Source of the DNA: Pontederia crassipes
Taxonomy: Eukaryota; Streptophyta; Magnoliopsida; Commelinales; Pontederiaceae
Length of the DNA stretch: 64,000 nt
Reading direction: 5' to 3'
Assembly: GCA_030549335.1 (NCBI GenBank)
Contig: JAUKPH010000027.1
Coordinates: 1,178,001-1,242,000 of the forward strand
The notes under the pieces were generated by a model. That model was given only the letters and a program-made list of their open reading frames with translations. It was not told where the DNA came from and did no database searches. Positions within the stretch are counted from its first letter, which is position 1. The number at the start of each line of letters is the position of its first letter. Of this stretch, positions 47,685 to 59,780 are shown piece by piece. The translations under genes and the position numbers were made by a program.

Positions 47685-48040
47685 TCGTCAATCACCTTAA
47701 TTACTACATGAATTTTTATAACTTAAGATACATGATATTATTATTTTGTTGTGATTCAATTATGAAGTGAGCCATTATACAATTGCTGAAAGTTCATATA
47801 TTAGTTGAATTGGTGGATAACTTTCCCTGAATATCCTCCAACTTTTAGGTTTTCCCATCGTTACACTTCAATTTCATTTTGTAATTATATTGCCCTCCAT
47901 CTTTAATTTGTTTCACCAAATGCATTTGGACCAAGAATAGTCAAATTTCCAATGATTTTGTAGATGTGGAATTTTTTATTTTAAAATAAAAATTATATAA
48001 GATATTAAATCAACACTAAAATAATATAAAAAATAAAAGA
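47685..48040. other. AT-rich intergenic DNA
   Basis: No gene or defined repeat is seen. Confidence 0.6.
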
Positions 48041-48149
48041 AAGGGGTGCACCCCTCCTCTCCCTCTCCTTTCGACAGGAGGCGGCTAGTGCTAAGGCGAT
48101 CAGAGGAAGAGGGGGAGGAGGTGGAAGTCACCGGCGAGGCGAAGTTTCC

Positions 48150-48640
48150 GTGCCCGATGTCGGCGGGGGTTATGATGTCCCCTCTGCACGTCGGCATCAC
48201 CCCCCTTTTTTCACGCCCATCATCGACGGAGGGCGTACAGGATGGGGGGGGGGGGTGCCCCCTCTGTGCGTCACCGATGATGCGCAGAGGGGGTATCATT
48301 CCCCTTTTTCATGCCCATCATCGACGAGCAAAAAGCGGGGCGAGGGGCGATCCCTCCCTAAGGGGGAAATCGGCCCCCTTTCGATGTTGGCGGGCAAATA
48401 GGGCGATGCCCCCTTTTTTCACGCTCATCGTCAAGGGCGAAAAGGGGTGGTGGGGCATCACCCCCCTTTTCACGCTCGACGTTGGTGGGTGAAAAGAAGG
48501 GGCAAAGCCCCCCCCGTACGTCGTCGGTGACGTGCAGAAGGGATGCATCACCTCCCTTTCCGTGCCCAGCATCGATGGGCAAAAAGGGGGGTGATGCCCC
48601 CTTTGCGTGTCGTGCACCCAACACCCATGGGTGAAATGCC
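48150..48640. repeat. Palindromic GC-rich minisatellite
   Basis: Five or more degenerate units of a CATCACCCCCCTTTTTTCACGC / CATCATCGACG / GGGC(A/G)AAAAGGGG theme are spaced irregularly at about 50-110 bp (starts near 48199, 48292, 48402, 48456, 48546). Each unit is itself an imperfect hairpin (CCCCTTTT...AAAAGGGG). It includes a 12-base G run at 48244-48255. Open frames on both strands follow from the repeat structure and are not taken as genes. Confidence 0.8.
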
Positions 48641-48660
48641 CTCTCGCGTCAGTCGCCATC

Positions 48661-49112
48661 GTCGGGCACGAAAAGACATCTTTTTTAATTTTTATAAATA
48701 TAAATAATATTATATTATTATTTTAAATTTTCTTTTAATATTTTATATTATTAAAATTTTCAATTAATCACTGTGTAAGCCAAAATGATAGACTAACGGG
48801 CTATAATCGATGGAGAGGATATTCGATGAAACAAGTTAATAATTGAAGGGCAAATTAGTTACAAAATAAAGTTGGTGAATAGAATTTGAACACGGAAAAG
48901 TTCGAGAGTACTTAGTAATTTTATCCTTGAATTGATTGAGTACCTCATCCTCTTGATATTTGAATTTAGTAATTTTGTGTGTCCAAGTCAAAATGTTTGA
49001 CAGCTTTTATAGACTACTTAATAAAAACTTATTTCCCATTTGACAAGTTAAAAAAAACATGTTATTATGATATTTTCACGCCAATTTATCAACTAGATGT
49101 TTGTAATTATTA
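48661..49112. other. AT-rich intergenic DNA
   Basis: No gene or defined repeat is seen. Confidence 0.6.
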
Positions 49113-49117
49113 AGCTT

Positions 49118-49452
49118 CATTAAAATATGAGCTCCAACTACTCCCAGATCTAAGACTCAACGGAAAGAATGGAAAAAAGAAGAACAAAACTCGAGGGGGG
49201 GGGGGGGGGGGGGAGAAGGAAGAGGCTAAAAACCAGAAGAAACTTTTCTATTCAAAGAAAGAAGTATTACACTCCAGATAACACACACACACCACACATT
49301 ACTTTCATACTAATTGCAGACCGTTACAAAGAAACTAAAATGGCACACACATGTACTGCTACAAAAACACACAACACAGTGATTCTAATGTCGGAGAAGA
49401 AGACGACACACAGTAGCTCAACGATGACGCGACAAAATGATGAACTCCAACA
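49118..49452 (-). repeat. Left LTR (3' LTR on the minus strand)
   Basis: It parallels 51454-51755 from TTAAAAT(A/T)TGAGCTC to TGAACTCCAACA. It contains a 19-base G run at 49195-49213 that the other copy lacks. Confidence 0.82.
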
Positions 49453-51453
49453 ACCCCTCAAGTTGACAGTGGGAAGAAACCGAACGACATCAACTTGAAA
49501 ATCTCAAGTTGTCGTTGAGGGAAGAGAAACTCAAAGCTCTACAACTCCCAAAACATGGCCGAGTAAGACAATAATCGTGCCAACTTGATGGGTGGTAGCA
49601 GAACACCACAACTTCTTGGCGACAACTTCAACATGGATGACACGACAAAATCCAAATAGCAACATGAATTCACACGATGATGGCAGGACATTAGAATGTT
49701 TCATCAAACTTTAGAACATTTCGTCGAGCACTTGTAAGATGACGAAGAATTCCTTCCACCGAACACCAGTCACATGACAGTGTGACACCATGGATGTAGG
49801 TGGCAGTCTGGGGCACGGTGTTAGCTGAACACGCCTTCGATGAGTTTCTCCATAAAAAAAACACGTCGAACAGTTGAGAATTGAAAAAGGAATTCGCAGG
49901 AACCATATGCCCGGCCAAATGCCCGACGATGATGAACTTCTGATATCGCCAACATCGCCCCTCGCTATGTTCGCCCTTTTGCTAAGAGACACCAATCAGC
50001 GAATGAGAAGTAACACTTTGCATGGGCTGACGAACTCCATCGAACACCATGATCCTGAGCTCAGATCACTTGCCGGATGAAAAGTAAGGCTGCTTGGAGA
50101 AACCGACGATAAGGAATGACAAAAGGAAAGGTGGAAACGAAGATCAGAAAGAACTATTAATGGATGAAAAAAGTATAAGAACGAAGAGAAATAGGAGAAA
50201 TCACACAAAAGAAGAATGGGCAAAAAGATGAGAATAGAGCACAATTGTCAGTCAGGAATTTATTGAAGGCCGACTAGTAGAAATAGATCTCAAGAACTAG
50301 ATTATACACCATGATGAAGGATCTATAAGAGCTCTGAAGAAGATCAAAAGAGATAATCCTAACGAAACGTTGAAAGAACCAATTAAGATGAGGATTCAAC
50401 ACACTTGAAGACAGTGTGACATGAGATGATAAAATAGGATGTTGGAGAACATCCGACATATCAAGAAACTCCAGAAACACCAATAATGATGCTAACCAAA
50501 AAATGAAGGTTAAGCTCCGACAAATTTGATGATAATGTCAATAACTCATCGAGAACGACAACAAATCTGACGATGATGGTTGCAAGGATGGTGATCACCA
50601 CCGAAAGCATACTCCAATGAACCAATGACACAGGTAACAATGCAGGTTAAACTCCAAAATAAGAAATCCTATGACACACCGGTAATAGAAATGAATCAAA
50701 GTTGAGTTGGAGAGGTCGTCGGAACTAGAGAAGAAACAAGGAACCGTGAGATGAAACACAAATGAAAAAAACAAGAAAGTATAAAGATCAGGTTCGCGCT
50801 TCATGATGTGTTGCGATCCGAGAAGATCTTAAAAAGGAATCCAGCGGAGAGGACCTTTCTTTTTAATAGAAAGCAGTGATGAATGGGACGATGTTGCAAA
50901 TCTTTCAATTCCAAAAGTACATTGATTTCGAAGGAGCCTTTGGAACCGATGGAGAGGGAGTTATCGTTACCTTCAGTGAGATTCCCAAAATGCCATCGAT
51001 TCCATTGGTGAGAAAATCGTTGATGAACCGACATGTCTTTGGTGTCCCTTCTGGTCAACAATTGGGCCCATTCAAGTTTTGCTTAGAAATAAGAAGCTTT
51101 TCTTTATTATTTCCGGTCCAACTTAGGTGCCAGACTCATGGTTCTAGAATCTCTCGTGAGCAACAACTCAATTGGAGAAGACACAAGAGTAAAGAACCAA
51201 AAAACTATAATGCAAAGGAAAAACAGACAAAGTAAAGGAAGCAACGTCCCGCCAACCAAGAAGCAAAAACATGGAGAGGAATGGAATCCGATCATTCATG
51301 GAGGAGAACAAAAATGGGATGATCTCCCATCATGAGCCATGCGAGTTGACGAGTCACCCGTCGATGAACTTCATGCCGAAGTAGCGGCAACCAACAAAAG
51401 TAGATGATGAACGTTGAGCTCAAGAAGAACGCCAATCAACATGACTGACACCA

Positions 51454-51755
51454 TGTTAAAATTTGAGCTCTGACTATTTGCCGATATGAGACTTGTCTGA
51501 AAGAATGGGAAAAAGAAGAACGAAACTCGGAAGGGAAGAAGGAAGAGGCAAAAAATCGGAAGAAACTTTTCTATTCAAAGAAAGAAGTATTATAGCTATT
51601 CTATAGACAACACACACCATACACTACTTTTATACTAAATGCACACTGTTGCAAAGAAACTAAAATGGCATACACACATAGTGCTAGAAGAACACACAAC
51701 ACAATGATTCTAATGCCGGAGAAGACGACGACACGACGAATGGTGAACTCCAACA
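51454..51755 (-). repeat. Right LTR (5' LTR on the minus strand)
   Basis: It shares the core AAGAAACTTTTCTATTCAAAG and both ends with the left copy. The primer-site remnant lies immediately inside it. Confidence 0.82.
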
Positions 51756-51760
51756 AGCTT

Positions 51761-52440
51761 TGCTGATTTGATCTAATAATTTATATTTAGGACATGTGTG
51801 AGGTTTGGATTAACATCAAAACATTTCTTTTTTAAAAAAAATGAGCACACTACACCAATTTTCTTCAAAAATATTCTATTATCTTTTTTTTAGCTTCTTC
51901 CAATATGAGTTGATTGGAAATTCTGAAAGAAAGAAAAAAAAAGAGAGCAAGAAAGAAAAAAGAGAGAGCAAGTTCTTGGTTTCTGTTTCTAAACTTTGGA
52001 TCTGTTTTCAAGTAACATTAAAGTTTAATATTAGCTACTTATATTTTTAGAGCTTTTCAGATATTTACAGGTAGCCCTTCGAATTATCTTACATTTTCAA
52101 TTAAATTACATTTTTAAATTTTAGATAATACAAAAACAAGAAAATAAAAATAAGAACTTGGTCGCACTTTGACCAAGAAGGATGAAGGTATCTCTCCATT
52201 AAAAAAAGTGGTCTCTGGTAAAATCCTAAATTTTAAATTATATATTTTTAAAAGAAACTTTTTTAAAAATTTCAATTTCCTATCGGTAAATACTGAAAAG
52301 ATAACTTAACAAGTAATAATAAAAAATAAGATATAAAAATGAGTTAATTCAGGTTGAGCGGAAAATTTTATAAATGTGGCTGACTAATATCATAATTTAT
52401 TTAAGGTTTAGTTGATGTAAACGAAAAAAATAACTAAATA
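51761..52440. other. AT-rich intergenic DNA upstream of the complex I subunit gene
   Basis: No gene is recognised. The change from AT-rich to GC-rich near 52450 marks the promoter and leader of the next gene. Confidence 0.55.
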
Positions 52441-52503
52441 CATGAGTGTCCTTCTATGCTTTCACGTGTGGCGCACGTGCGAAAAGAACCGTATTAAGGG
52501 GAA

Positions 52504-52509
52504 AGCCCA
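52504..52509 (-). promoter_or_regulatory. Site II-type element (TGGGCT on the minus strand)
   Basis: AGCCCA on the plus strand lies roughly 80-100 bases before the coding region. TGGGCY site II boxes are known to be frequent in promoters of nuclear genes for mitochondrial respiratory subunits, which fits the gene behind it. A six-base match alone is weak evidence. Confidence 0.4.
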
Positions 52510-52601
52510 ACAGCAGCGTAGGGCCTGCTTCACCTCTCGTAACCGGAAAAAGTCAGGCGGATCTGATCGCATTGTTGTCTGAGATGTCTCCTCTCCCGTC
52601 G

Positions 52602-52945
52602 ATGGCCATAGCGGCGGGGCCGGAACGGTTCGTGCTCGGCTGAGGACTGCTCTCCGCACGAGGGGCGGCGGCGGGGGCGAGGGGGCCGGGCGATGGACGA
52701 GCCCGGGCACGGAGGAGCAGCCCAAGGTTTACCTCTTCAACCGGCCTCCGCTCATGGCCGGGGACTCACGGAAGTGGGAGGACTGGGAACTCCCCTGCTA
52801 CATCACCTCCTTCCTCACCGTAGTCATCCTAGGCGTCGGACTCAATGCCAAGCCCGACCTCACCCTCGAGACGTGGGCGCACCGGAAGGCCCTCGAGCAG
52901 CTCCAGCAGGAAGAGTTGGCAGCCGCTGCGGCCGATTCCGATTGA
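52602..52945 (+). CDS. Complex I ESSS/NDUFB11-type subunit, with an apparent N-terminal frame slip
   Basis: The conserved frame runs to the stop at 52943-52945. It reads EEQPKVYLFNRPP, SRKWEDWELPCYITSFLTVV, then LNAKPDLTLETWAHRKALEQL, the pattern I recall for plant ESSS (At2g42310/At3g57785), a small single-span subunit of the mitochondrial complex I membrane arm. One hydrophobic segment spans WELPCYITSFLTVVILGVG. In this frame the first ATG is 52754, which would remove the conserved VYLFNRPP start. The good upstream ATGs (52584 and 52602) read MAIAAGPERFVLG and stop at once, while an arginine-rich presequence-like stretch (RARLRTALRTRGG) continues in the conserved frame. Loss of one base between about 52602 and 52640, real or a sequencing error, would explain this. 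The gene is short and intronless here. Confidence 0.72.
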
Positions 52946-54595
52946 TTTGTGGCTCCGATCGTCATTTCTTTGTTTAAATTATGGTAAAGATCTCAGCTTG
53001 GATCGTTGTTCCTATTTTCCTGTCTTTCACCTCCTTGATTATAATGATAGAAATGCCGAGAACTTGTGTTTTAATAAGGCAATGTTCGGAGCTGTAATTT
53101 CATTACTTTGAAAAGAATGCAGTGGGGTTTCAAGAACCCTGTTTCCTTTTTTTTTAATGAGGATGTCATATTTCACCTGTAATCTGATGTTTTTTTCATC
53201 TACTTCAGAGATTAAACAAATTGATTTATTTAATCTTTTTTATTAAAGTTTGTCTATTAATCTTGTGATTTATTTTTTTATACTTCATAATAGTATTCCT
53301 TCAATCCTTGTATTTCTTTCTTTGTGAATTTCATCATAGTTATATGCAGTTATTTCCAAGTATGGGATTTTGACTTCTACTCTAATCTAACAAACTACTT
53401 AATAACTCCGAAGGTTCACAAGGTTAAAGTAGAATATCCTTCATGTGTAACATTCTTAACCTGATTCTAGTTAACTGGATCATTCTTGAAGGGCCACTTA
53501 TTCACCTATTAGTTCCTTGGTAAACTGTAGGCTTTCTCTTCCTAATTTTCCCTTGAATTAACTCTTTATATCTCAAATGTGATGGTTCAATGTTAGTTCC
53601 TAATGGTATTGATGTTTTAGGATGTACTTGGAAATTTTCCCGGATGTACTTTCTTTCGTATAATTGCAGTTGTTATTACTTATTGCAGACCTTGAATAAT
53701 TAGTTCTTCATTTTTAGTTTTTAGAGGTTTCCTCCATAACTTCCAATTCTATCCAAAATGGTACAAGGACGAGACGTCACATGAGATCCTTTCTGAAGCG
53801 ATTTAAAATTTACTGTCCCTTCTTTTAAACAAGGCGCCTTCCGTTGGTAGGAGTCCACCCATGCAGTGAAGCGGAGTTGGAGAGAGACTTGAATAATGGA
53901 TTTGTTGATGACTTTAGCAAACTTAAAAACTCTTCTATTGAATTGAGCTTTGACTCTCGTTCCTAGTCTATTACACCATATGTACCTTAGAAACAATGTA
54001 AATCCAAAGCATCAACATCTTATAAGTTAGGCACATCTCTCCTTGAGAGTGGACCTTGTGGGGGCTTGATGATTGGAGGTCCATACTTTTGCCTCGTGGT
54101 AGTCATTTGGTACATCTTTGTTTAGTGTTGTCACCACTGTCCATCTATGCCATGCCTGTTGTGTGACTTCCGGAGTAGATGGAATGTCTCATCGTTATCC
54201 ATCTATGCCATGCCTGGCAGAATAGTTAATTGGAGACTGTGGTGTCCATTTGGTGGCCTAGATGGATGATCGTCATCCTATTTCTGAACACAGCCTTGGT
54301 GTGCTTGTTCTCCATGCAATGAATATTGTCCTCTCCAGGTGGGTGGTTCGTATCATGGAGTTGGGAAAGACCTTTGGACTTCTGTCTTTTTTTCTTGCTA
54401 ATGAGAGTTCTCTCAAGAGTCTAGGCGGTGTGTTGTTCCTTTTTCTTGTTACAAACGGAAGCCCAAGGGCTTAGTATGAGGAAGCATAATTTTAGAATAA
54501 ATTGTTTTTCCCTTTTTTGTGGTCATTATGGCTCCAACACAATGGATGCATATTTTGGGGGAAGAAAGTATATGTTGAGAATATTGTAGTTGTAT

Positions 54596-54680
54596 CTGAG
54601 AGATTGGTGGGGGAATGGATGATTAATTATTCTTTTTTCTGAGAGATTGGTGGGGGAATGGATGATTACTTATTCTTTTT
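54596..54680. repeat. Tandem duplication, about 43 bp
   Basis: CTGAGAGATTGGTGGGGGAA with its following GGATGATTA(A/C)TTATTCTTTT occurs twice head to tail. It is recent or well kept, as only one or two differences are seen. Confidence 0.88.
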
Positions 54681-57600
54681 ATTTGCCTGTAACATGCATA
54701 TGTAATTCATCATCATCTCAATAAAGTGGATGACCACTCTTTGCAACTAATATGCATGATATGCAACAATAACAATTACTAACAAGTGCACTAGTCACAT
54801 CAAGTAATAAAGTGAAGAGTAAAGTTGTCAATCCCAAAAAACTGGTTAAGTCTAATATATCCCTATATTCTACCAGGAGAAACTAAGGGTATTGCTATGT
54901 TCCAAAAGGAAAATAAAGATATAGAAAATAGATAATAGATAATAAAAAAATTAAGATAAATTAGTGTTGAACGTTGAGATTGAGGATGATTACATTTAGT
55001 AAATAGATTTCATCCTAAGATGGAGGAGTACCTAAATTAGTGACCTCTTCAAATGAACAATTAGATTAGCTTAATTTTGATAAAATGAAAAATCACAAGT
55101 GATTAGTCGATTCTTAGTTTATCAAAATATTGAGATGTGTTAATATGCATCTCGTAAACTATTTTCACCAACAAACTGGATAAAATCAGCAAACAATACA
55201 ATGCTCAGCTTAAACGACGAGTTACCGAACATGTGCTATCTATGTTTTAACTTAAAAGTAAAAGATTGATTGTTAGAGCAACATTAAATTAGAAAACTAA
55301 TCACACCTCCCAAATAGTTTTGTAATCTAATTTCAGAAAGTAAAATACTCTTAAAAAAGCAATGAACTCACCAGTCATAACTAGACAAAAAATTATCTAT
55401 GAACTCAAACTAACAAAGGGTTCATGCAATTTTTCATAATGAGAACGTAAAATCTTTAAAACATGATAGATGAAACATGAAAGATAATGTAGAAGAGCAT
55501 CCAAACATAAGATAGAGATTGAACTTGTAACCGTAGGGACCTCTAGACCATTGCACAACACAAGCAATGATTTGCTTCAATTACAATTTTTTCTGCCTCA
55601 AAGGATCTCTATTTATACGATTCAGGGGTCTCTAGGGTTTCATAGAGTTTTGATTCGATTCGGACTATTTCCATATGAAGATAGGGATAATTCGGAGTAT
55701 ACATGTGGACCAAGATGGGTATGCCATTGCACCATGCCCTTGTTTTGAAAGGCATTGTTCTTCTTTTTCTGAAGAAGACTGAAAAGCATTGTTGACATTA
55801 TTCTCTTTGTTCGACCATGTTTTTGTGTGATTCTTTTCTTGGGTGAGTTCTCTTTTTGGGAGGATGGATGGACCAACAGGGGATCTCTGGCGTTGAGCTT
55901 CCATAGGTTTCTCACTTCTACTTTGGATAAGAGCATGTATGTTTGTGACAATTGGACTGGTTTGGAGGACTCCGCTGTTGGTAGTTGAATGCTTTCTTTG
56001 TGCCTTCACTATGCAATCAGCAATATGAGGAGCTGCTACTGTTGCTGGTTTGCCTCATTGATTTTCATCCTAGTAGTAACAGGAAAGAGTGATGACACTA
56101 GTCGAGTAGGATTCTCTCAGTTCGTGGTGTATATTCTGCTCTATGTCAGGCTGACTGTACATCACAGGATAAGAAACTTATTGATTGCATACTCATGGCC
56201 TGTCCGGGCCCCTTTAAAAGTCATCTCAGGCCAAGATGTATTCTGACAGGTTTATAGATTGAGATGGGAAGGTGCCGCAGAGATCACAGTCTTTGTGTTA
56301 AAGGTGAGGAAAATTCACACCTCTTTTCTGGTTGCTCAATGGCCAGGGCTGACGGGGGTGCAGCGGCAGATAGTAATTGGATTGGTTCTAGCTCTAAGAT
56401 TACCTTTTGGCACTCTTTCAGGAAAGTGGATGATAGACCCAGCAACATCTAAAGGTCTAGGTGCCTTTGTGCTGCTCCTCTTGCTTATCTCTGGACTATA
56501 TGATTGTAGCGTAACAAAATCGTCTTTGATTGGAGAGATGCTATGTGGACAACACTGTACATCATGCTAGAAGGTTGTTTTGGAATGGGGACTGAAATTT
56601 GTAAGCGTGTTAGCCTGCGCCCATATGTACCTAAATGTCACATTTTACCTTGTAAATTTTATTTTGATCAGTGCAGGTGGATCGCTACCATCTTGCTAAT
56701 AATCCTTTTTATCTTCAAACAAAACATTAGGTTGATAATTGAAGTGGTACACATGTTGCAAAAACTTGTTTTGCTGTTAAACTAGAATGTTTTGCCTGTA
56801 ATCATGTCTATGTTAGTTGCTGCTGATCAATATAAATGGTGATAGCTATGTGTGTGTATAGAGAGAGAAAGATGATCGATATATATTCGAGTCTAAAATA
56901 ATGTTATTTTACTATATCATTGCTCTTGAAAACTCTTTTGAGCTTCCAATTAGCATAACAAAGTTACACTCTCATCTTTTGGTTCAGTAGTGAGGTTAGC
57001 TATTATGTGATAAATTTCCATGAGGAGGTCCTTCAGTCTGTACTCTGTATCAAGTATTTGATGTCATATATTGCCTTGCTCTCAAAAAGATGCGTTCTTT
57101 TAAATTTTTGCCATCGTCAACTAGATTATTATATTGGAACCAGGCACTACTATGTAAATTTTAGGGAAAAAATATCTATCATAGAAAGCAGTTGTATTTG
57201 AATCCCTATTACACCTAAAGCGTTACGGCCGGTGAGCGATAGCAGACCTACACTCCCTCTTGATTGATGAATTGAAGCAAGTGGATCATAACTATTTACA
57301 AATTTTCACTAGAGTAAAAGCTAAGACTGATACACATGGCACAAACATATATTTGACCCTTTGTTGCCCTTTGCATGAACAGTTCATCAGGAAACTGCTC
57401 CAAAGAATGGAAATAAGACTGATCACTCGCCATTCTTTTCAATTGGAAAGCCTTTATTGGAAGTGAAGTTTCTGTATGTTAACCATATTCGGAGCTATAT
57501 ATTAGATACTCCTATCTTAGACTCTCAGTTACTGACTTTCTTGTTAGTCCAATTAGATGCAAAACACCCAGTAGACTCTAAACTGTTGCTTGTTCGCTCA

Positions 57601-59340
57601 AAAGTGGAAAACTGTGCCTTTGCACTTCATTTTCTATACTCCAAGTAGATATTGTGTTACCAAAAGAATATACCCAATATTGTGTTTTCTACACTCTGCC
57701 ATCATTACCTTCCTTTGCTGTATAACGTTGTACCCTGCATTTGCCTTCATCATTATTTTGCACACCATGGTGCTTGTGGTACTAAGGATTCATCTTTCCT
57801 TGTGATAAGAAGGGCTGCTTTTCTGTTTGTCTTGTGCAGATCACTGTTCAGTATTTTTGAAAGTTGCTGAATGCAAGGATAACCGATGCTTTTGTACCAA
57901 AAGAGAGAAGATGCCTATCGATGCTTCTTTATTTTGTCGCTTAATTTCGTCTGCTTTTGTTTGTTCTGGGCTTTTTCCACGAGAATCATGTTAGGTTTTG
58001 GCATCTATGATGCTGACTTAAAATATTGTTATCCTGAGAGAAAGCAAAGTTTTCTTTCTTTTTTTTTTTTTTCTGAGGAGCTGATTGCAATCTGATGCTT
58101 GTGCTGAATCTAAAACAAATTATGTTTTGAGGCAATCTGTTTCTTTCTGTAGATTTTATTTTTTCATCCAATCTGATGCCGGAAAGAGCAAGTCGATGCA
58201 GCCACTTGAAGTTGACACGGAGTTAATGTGCAGAGGTGAAACGTTTCTTCGCAGCTACGTGATGCGATGTCGATTCCAGAGGGTGACAATTTGCTGCATT
58301 CTTTGAACGCATGCAAAGGTCATAAATTATATGAAAGTTATGAATGGTGTCATCCACCGCAGGGAAAACAAACTGGAAAAAAAAGTTGTGAATGGTGTGA
58401 CGTCGTAGAGTAGTGGAGTCTACGTTCCATTATGAAACTTGCGAGAGAAGTGCTTCTGATGACAACTCCACCATCCAAAATGATTGGGACAGTGAGACTG
58501 AAAAGAGCATTTGTTTCAGCAATCGTCTAGTGCCACGAAGGTTAAAAGAAATAGAAAAGGCGTAACAAGCTTACATACTTGAACACTTTCATCCCTAGTA
58601 TGATCACCGGATCCATAGTTGTTCAGACATTTCTCTGTCTTTTTCAGTAGAATAATTTGCCATCGTTTGTCATAGTACTAGTGCTCTGCTTCTAAAAGGC
58701 AGCTTAACTATTTTTAACGCCACTATGATCATCACTATTAGTAAATACGCCTGAAATTTCCCGATCAAATTTGAGAAAGCAAGTGAAAGTTATGAGATTT
58801 CAAGTTGTTGAATACCTGAGATTTTGTATCACAAATCCTATTTATATCTACTTTTTTTCTTATTGGAACATACAGCATTGGACATCCATCCTTTATATCA
58901 TTATAAAAATCACGCTACAACCAAATGCAGAAGAGGCCATTATCCAAACGAAAGTGTTGCACAGCTGCTCGCCCATCGAAATGCTTGGCTTGCTCCAAGA
59001 GAGCAACACCCTCTCACGAAATTGCCATGCCAACAACCGATGGCCATCACAACCATTACATGCCACCTACCATGGCAAACCTCAGAGCTCCCATTAGAGA
59101 AGAGTCACACAACATCTCTCTCTCTCTCTCTCTCTCGATCGACAGCTATATAATTATATAATTTCTGAGTCCTGACAAATGAAAAAAAAATATGATTTAC
59201 GCAATATATATATATATATCTAGTCAATCCTGCCGAAGGGGAAAAGGAGAAAGAAACGCCTCCATTCCCACACATGTAAATGCCAAAATCTTGATCTGTT
59301 GGGTACATTTACATTGTTAATGGAGCCGCTCAGATCGAAT

Positions 59341-59369
<29 letters not shown>
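59341..59369. repeat. 29-base C run
   Basis: A pure C run in intergenic DNA, upstream of the gar2-like gene. Confidence 0.95.
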
Positions 59370-59372
<3 letters not shown>

Positions 59373-59780
59373 AAAGAATAAAACAATTATTACTAGAAAA
59401 TTAAACAGCAAATATATTTTTTGGGGTGCTACGTGATTTGGTTGGTCAGTGGGACATACGAGTTCGATGCAAAATCTACTTTTTTTTTCAAAATCTACTT
59501 TTTTAATTCTTTCTCATATTATTATCCTATCCGTTGAGAATACTTTTTTCCAAATATTTATTTTACAGGTAATATGAATATTTTTGCAATATATTTTTTT
59601 TTGAGAAAAAAACTAAAAAAGGCAGCAATATGTTGGTCCACGTGGCATTTGGTTCCGACCGTAACCGTCAGGGGGGCACACGTTCTCCTCGCATCCACCG
59701 GTTGGCGATCACCACACCGTGGGCACCAGCGTAATTTCGCACCTTGACAACCAATCATGCGTCGCCGCGCGTACGGGTCC

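Larger units (their letters stand above)
49118..51755 (-). mobile_element. Fossil small LTR element (Copia-like, non-autonomous)
   Basis: Direct repeats of about 300-335 bp bound a 2.0-kb interior, and a perfect 5-bp target duplication AGCTT flanks the whole (49113-49117 and 51756-51760). On the minus strand the upstream LTR is followed by TGGTGTCAG, a diverged initiator-Met primer site, and the downstream LTR is preceded by CAACTTGAGGGG, a Copia-style polypurine tract. No reverse transcriptase or integrase is recognisable in the interior, so it depended on another element. The two LTRs differ by eye at about 15-20% of sites, so it is older than the Sirevirus copy. Confidence 0.82.
52946..59780. 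other. Long intergenic stretch without a recognised gene
   Basis: It begins with the 3' UTR of the complex I subunit gene. Many short frames exist (for example 55551-55748, 56259-56570, 57886-58095), but none is conserved in a way I recognise and none links by convincing splice sites. Base composition at 55.9-57.9 kb is less AT-rich than true spacer, so a decayed gene or non-coding transcript is possible. Also present are a 43-bp duplication (54596), a (TC)n tract (59102-59137) and a C-tract (59341). Confidence 0.45.

Noticed and set aside
48150-48640. CRISPR-like array
   Set aside because: Units are degenerate, irregularly spaced and lie in a plant genome. There are no conserved repeats with unique spacers.
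48046-48660. Open frames on both strands in the minisatellite
   Set aside because: They follow from the repeated palindromic unit and give repeated G/P/R-rich peptides.
59463-59510. A sixth micro-insertion (CAAAATCTACTTTT repeated around a T run)
   Set aside because: The repeats are only about 12 bp and merge with T runs, so slippage explains it equally well.
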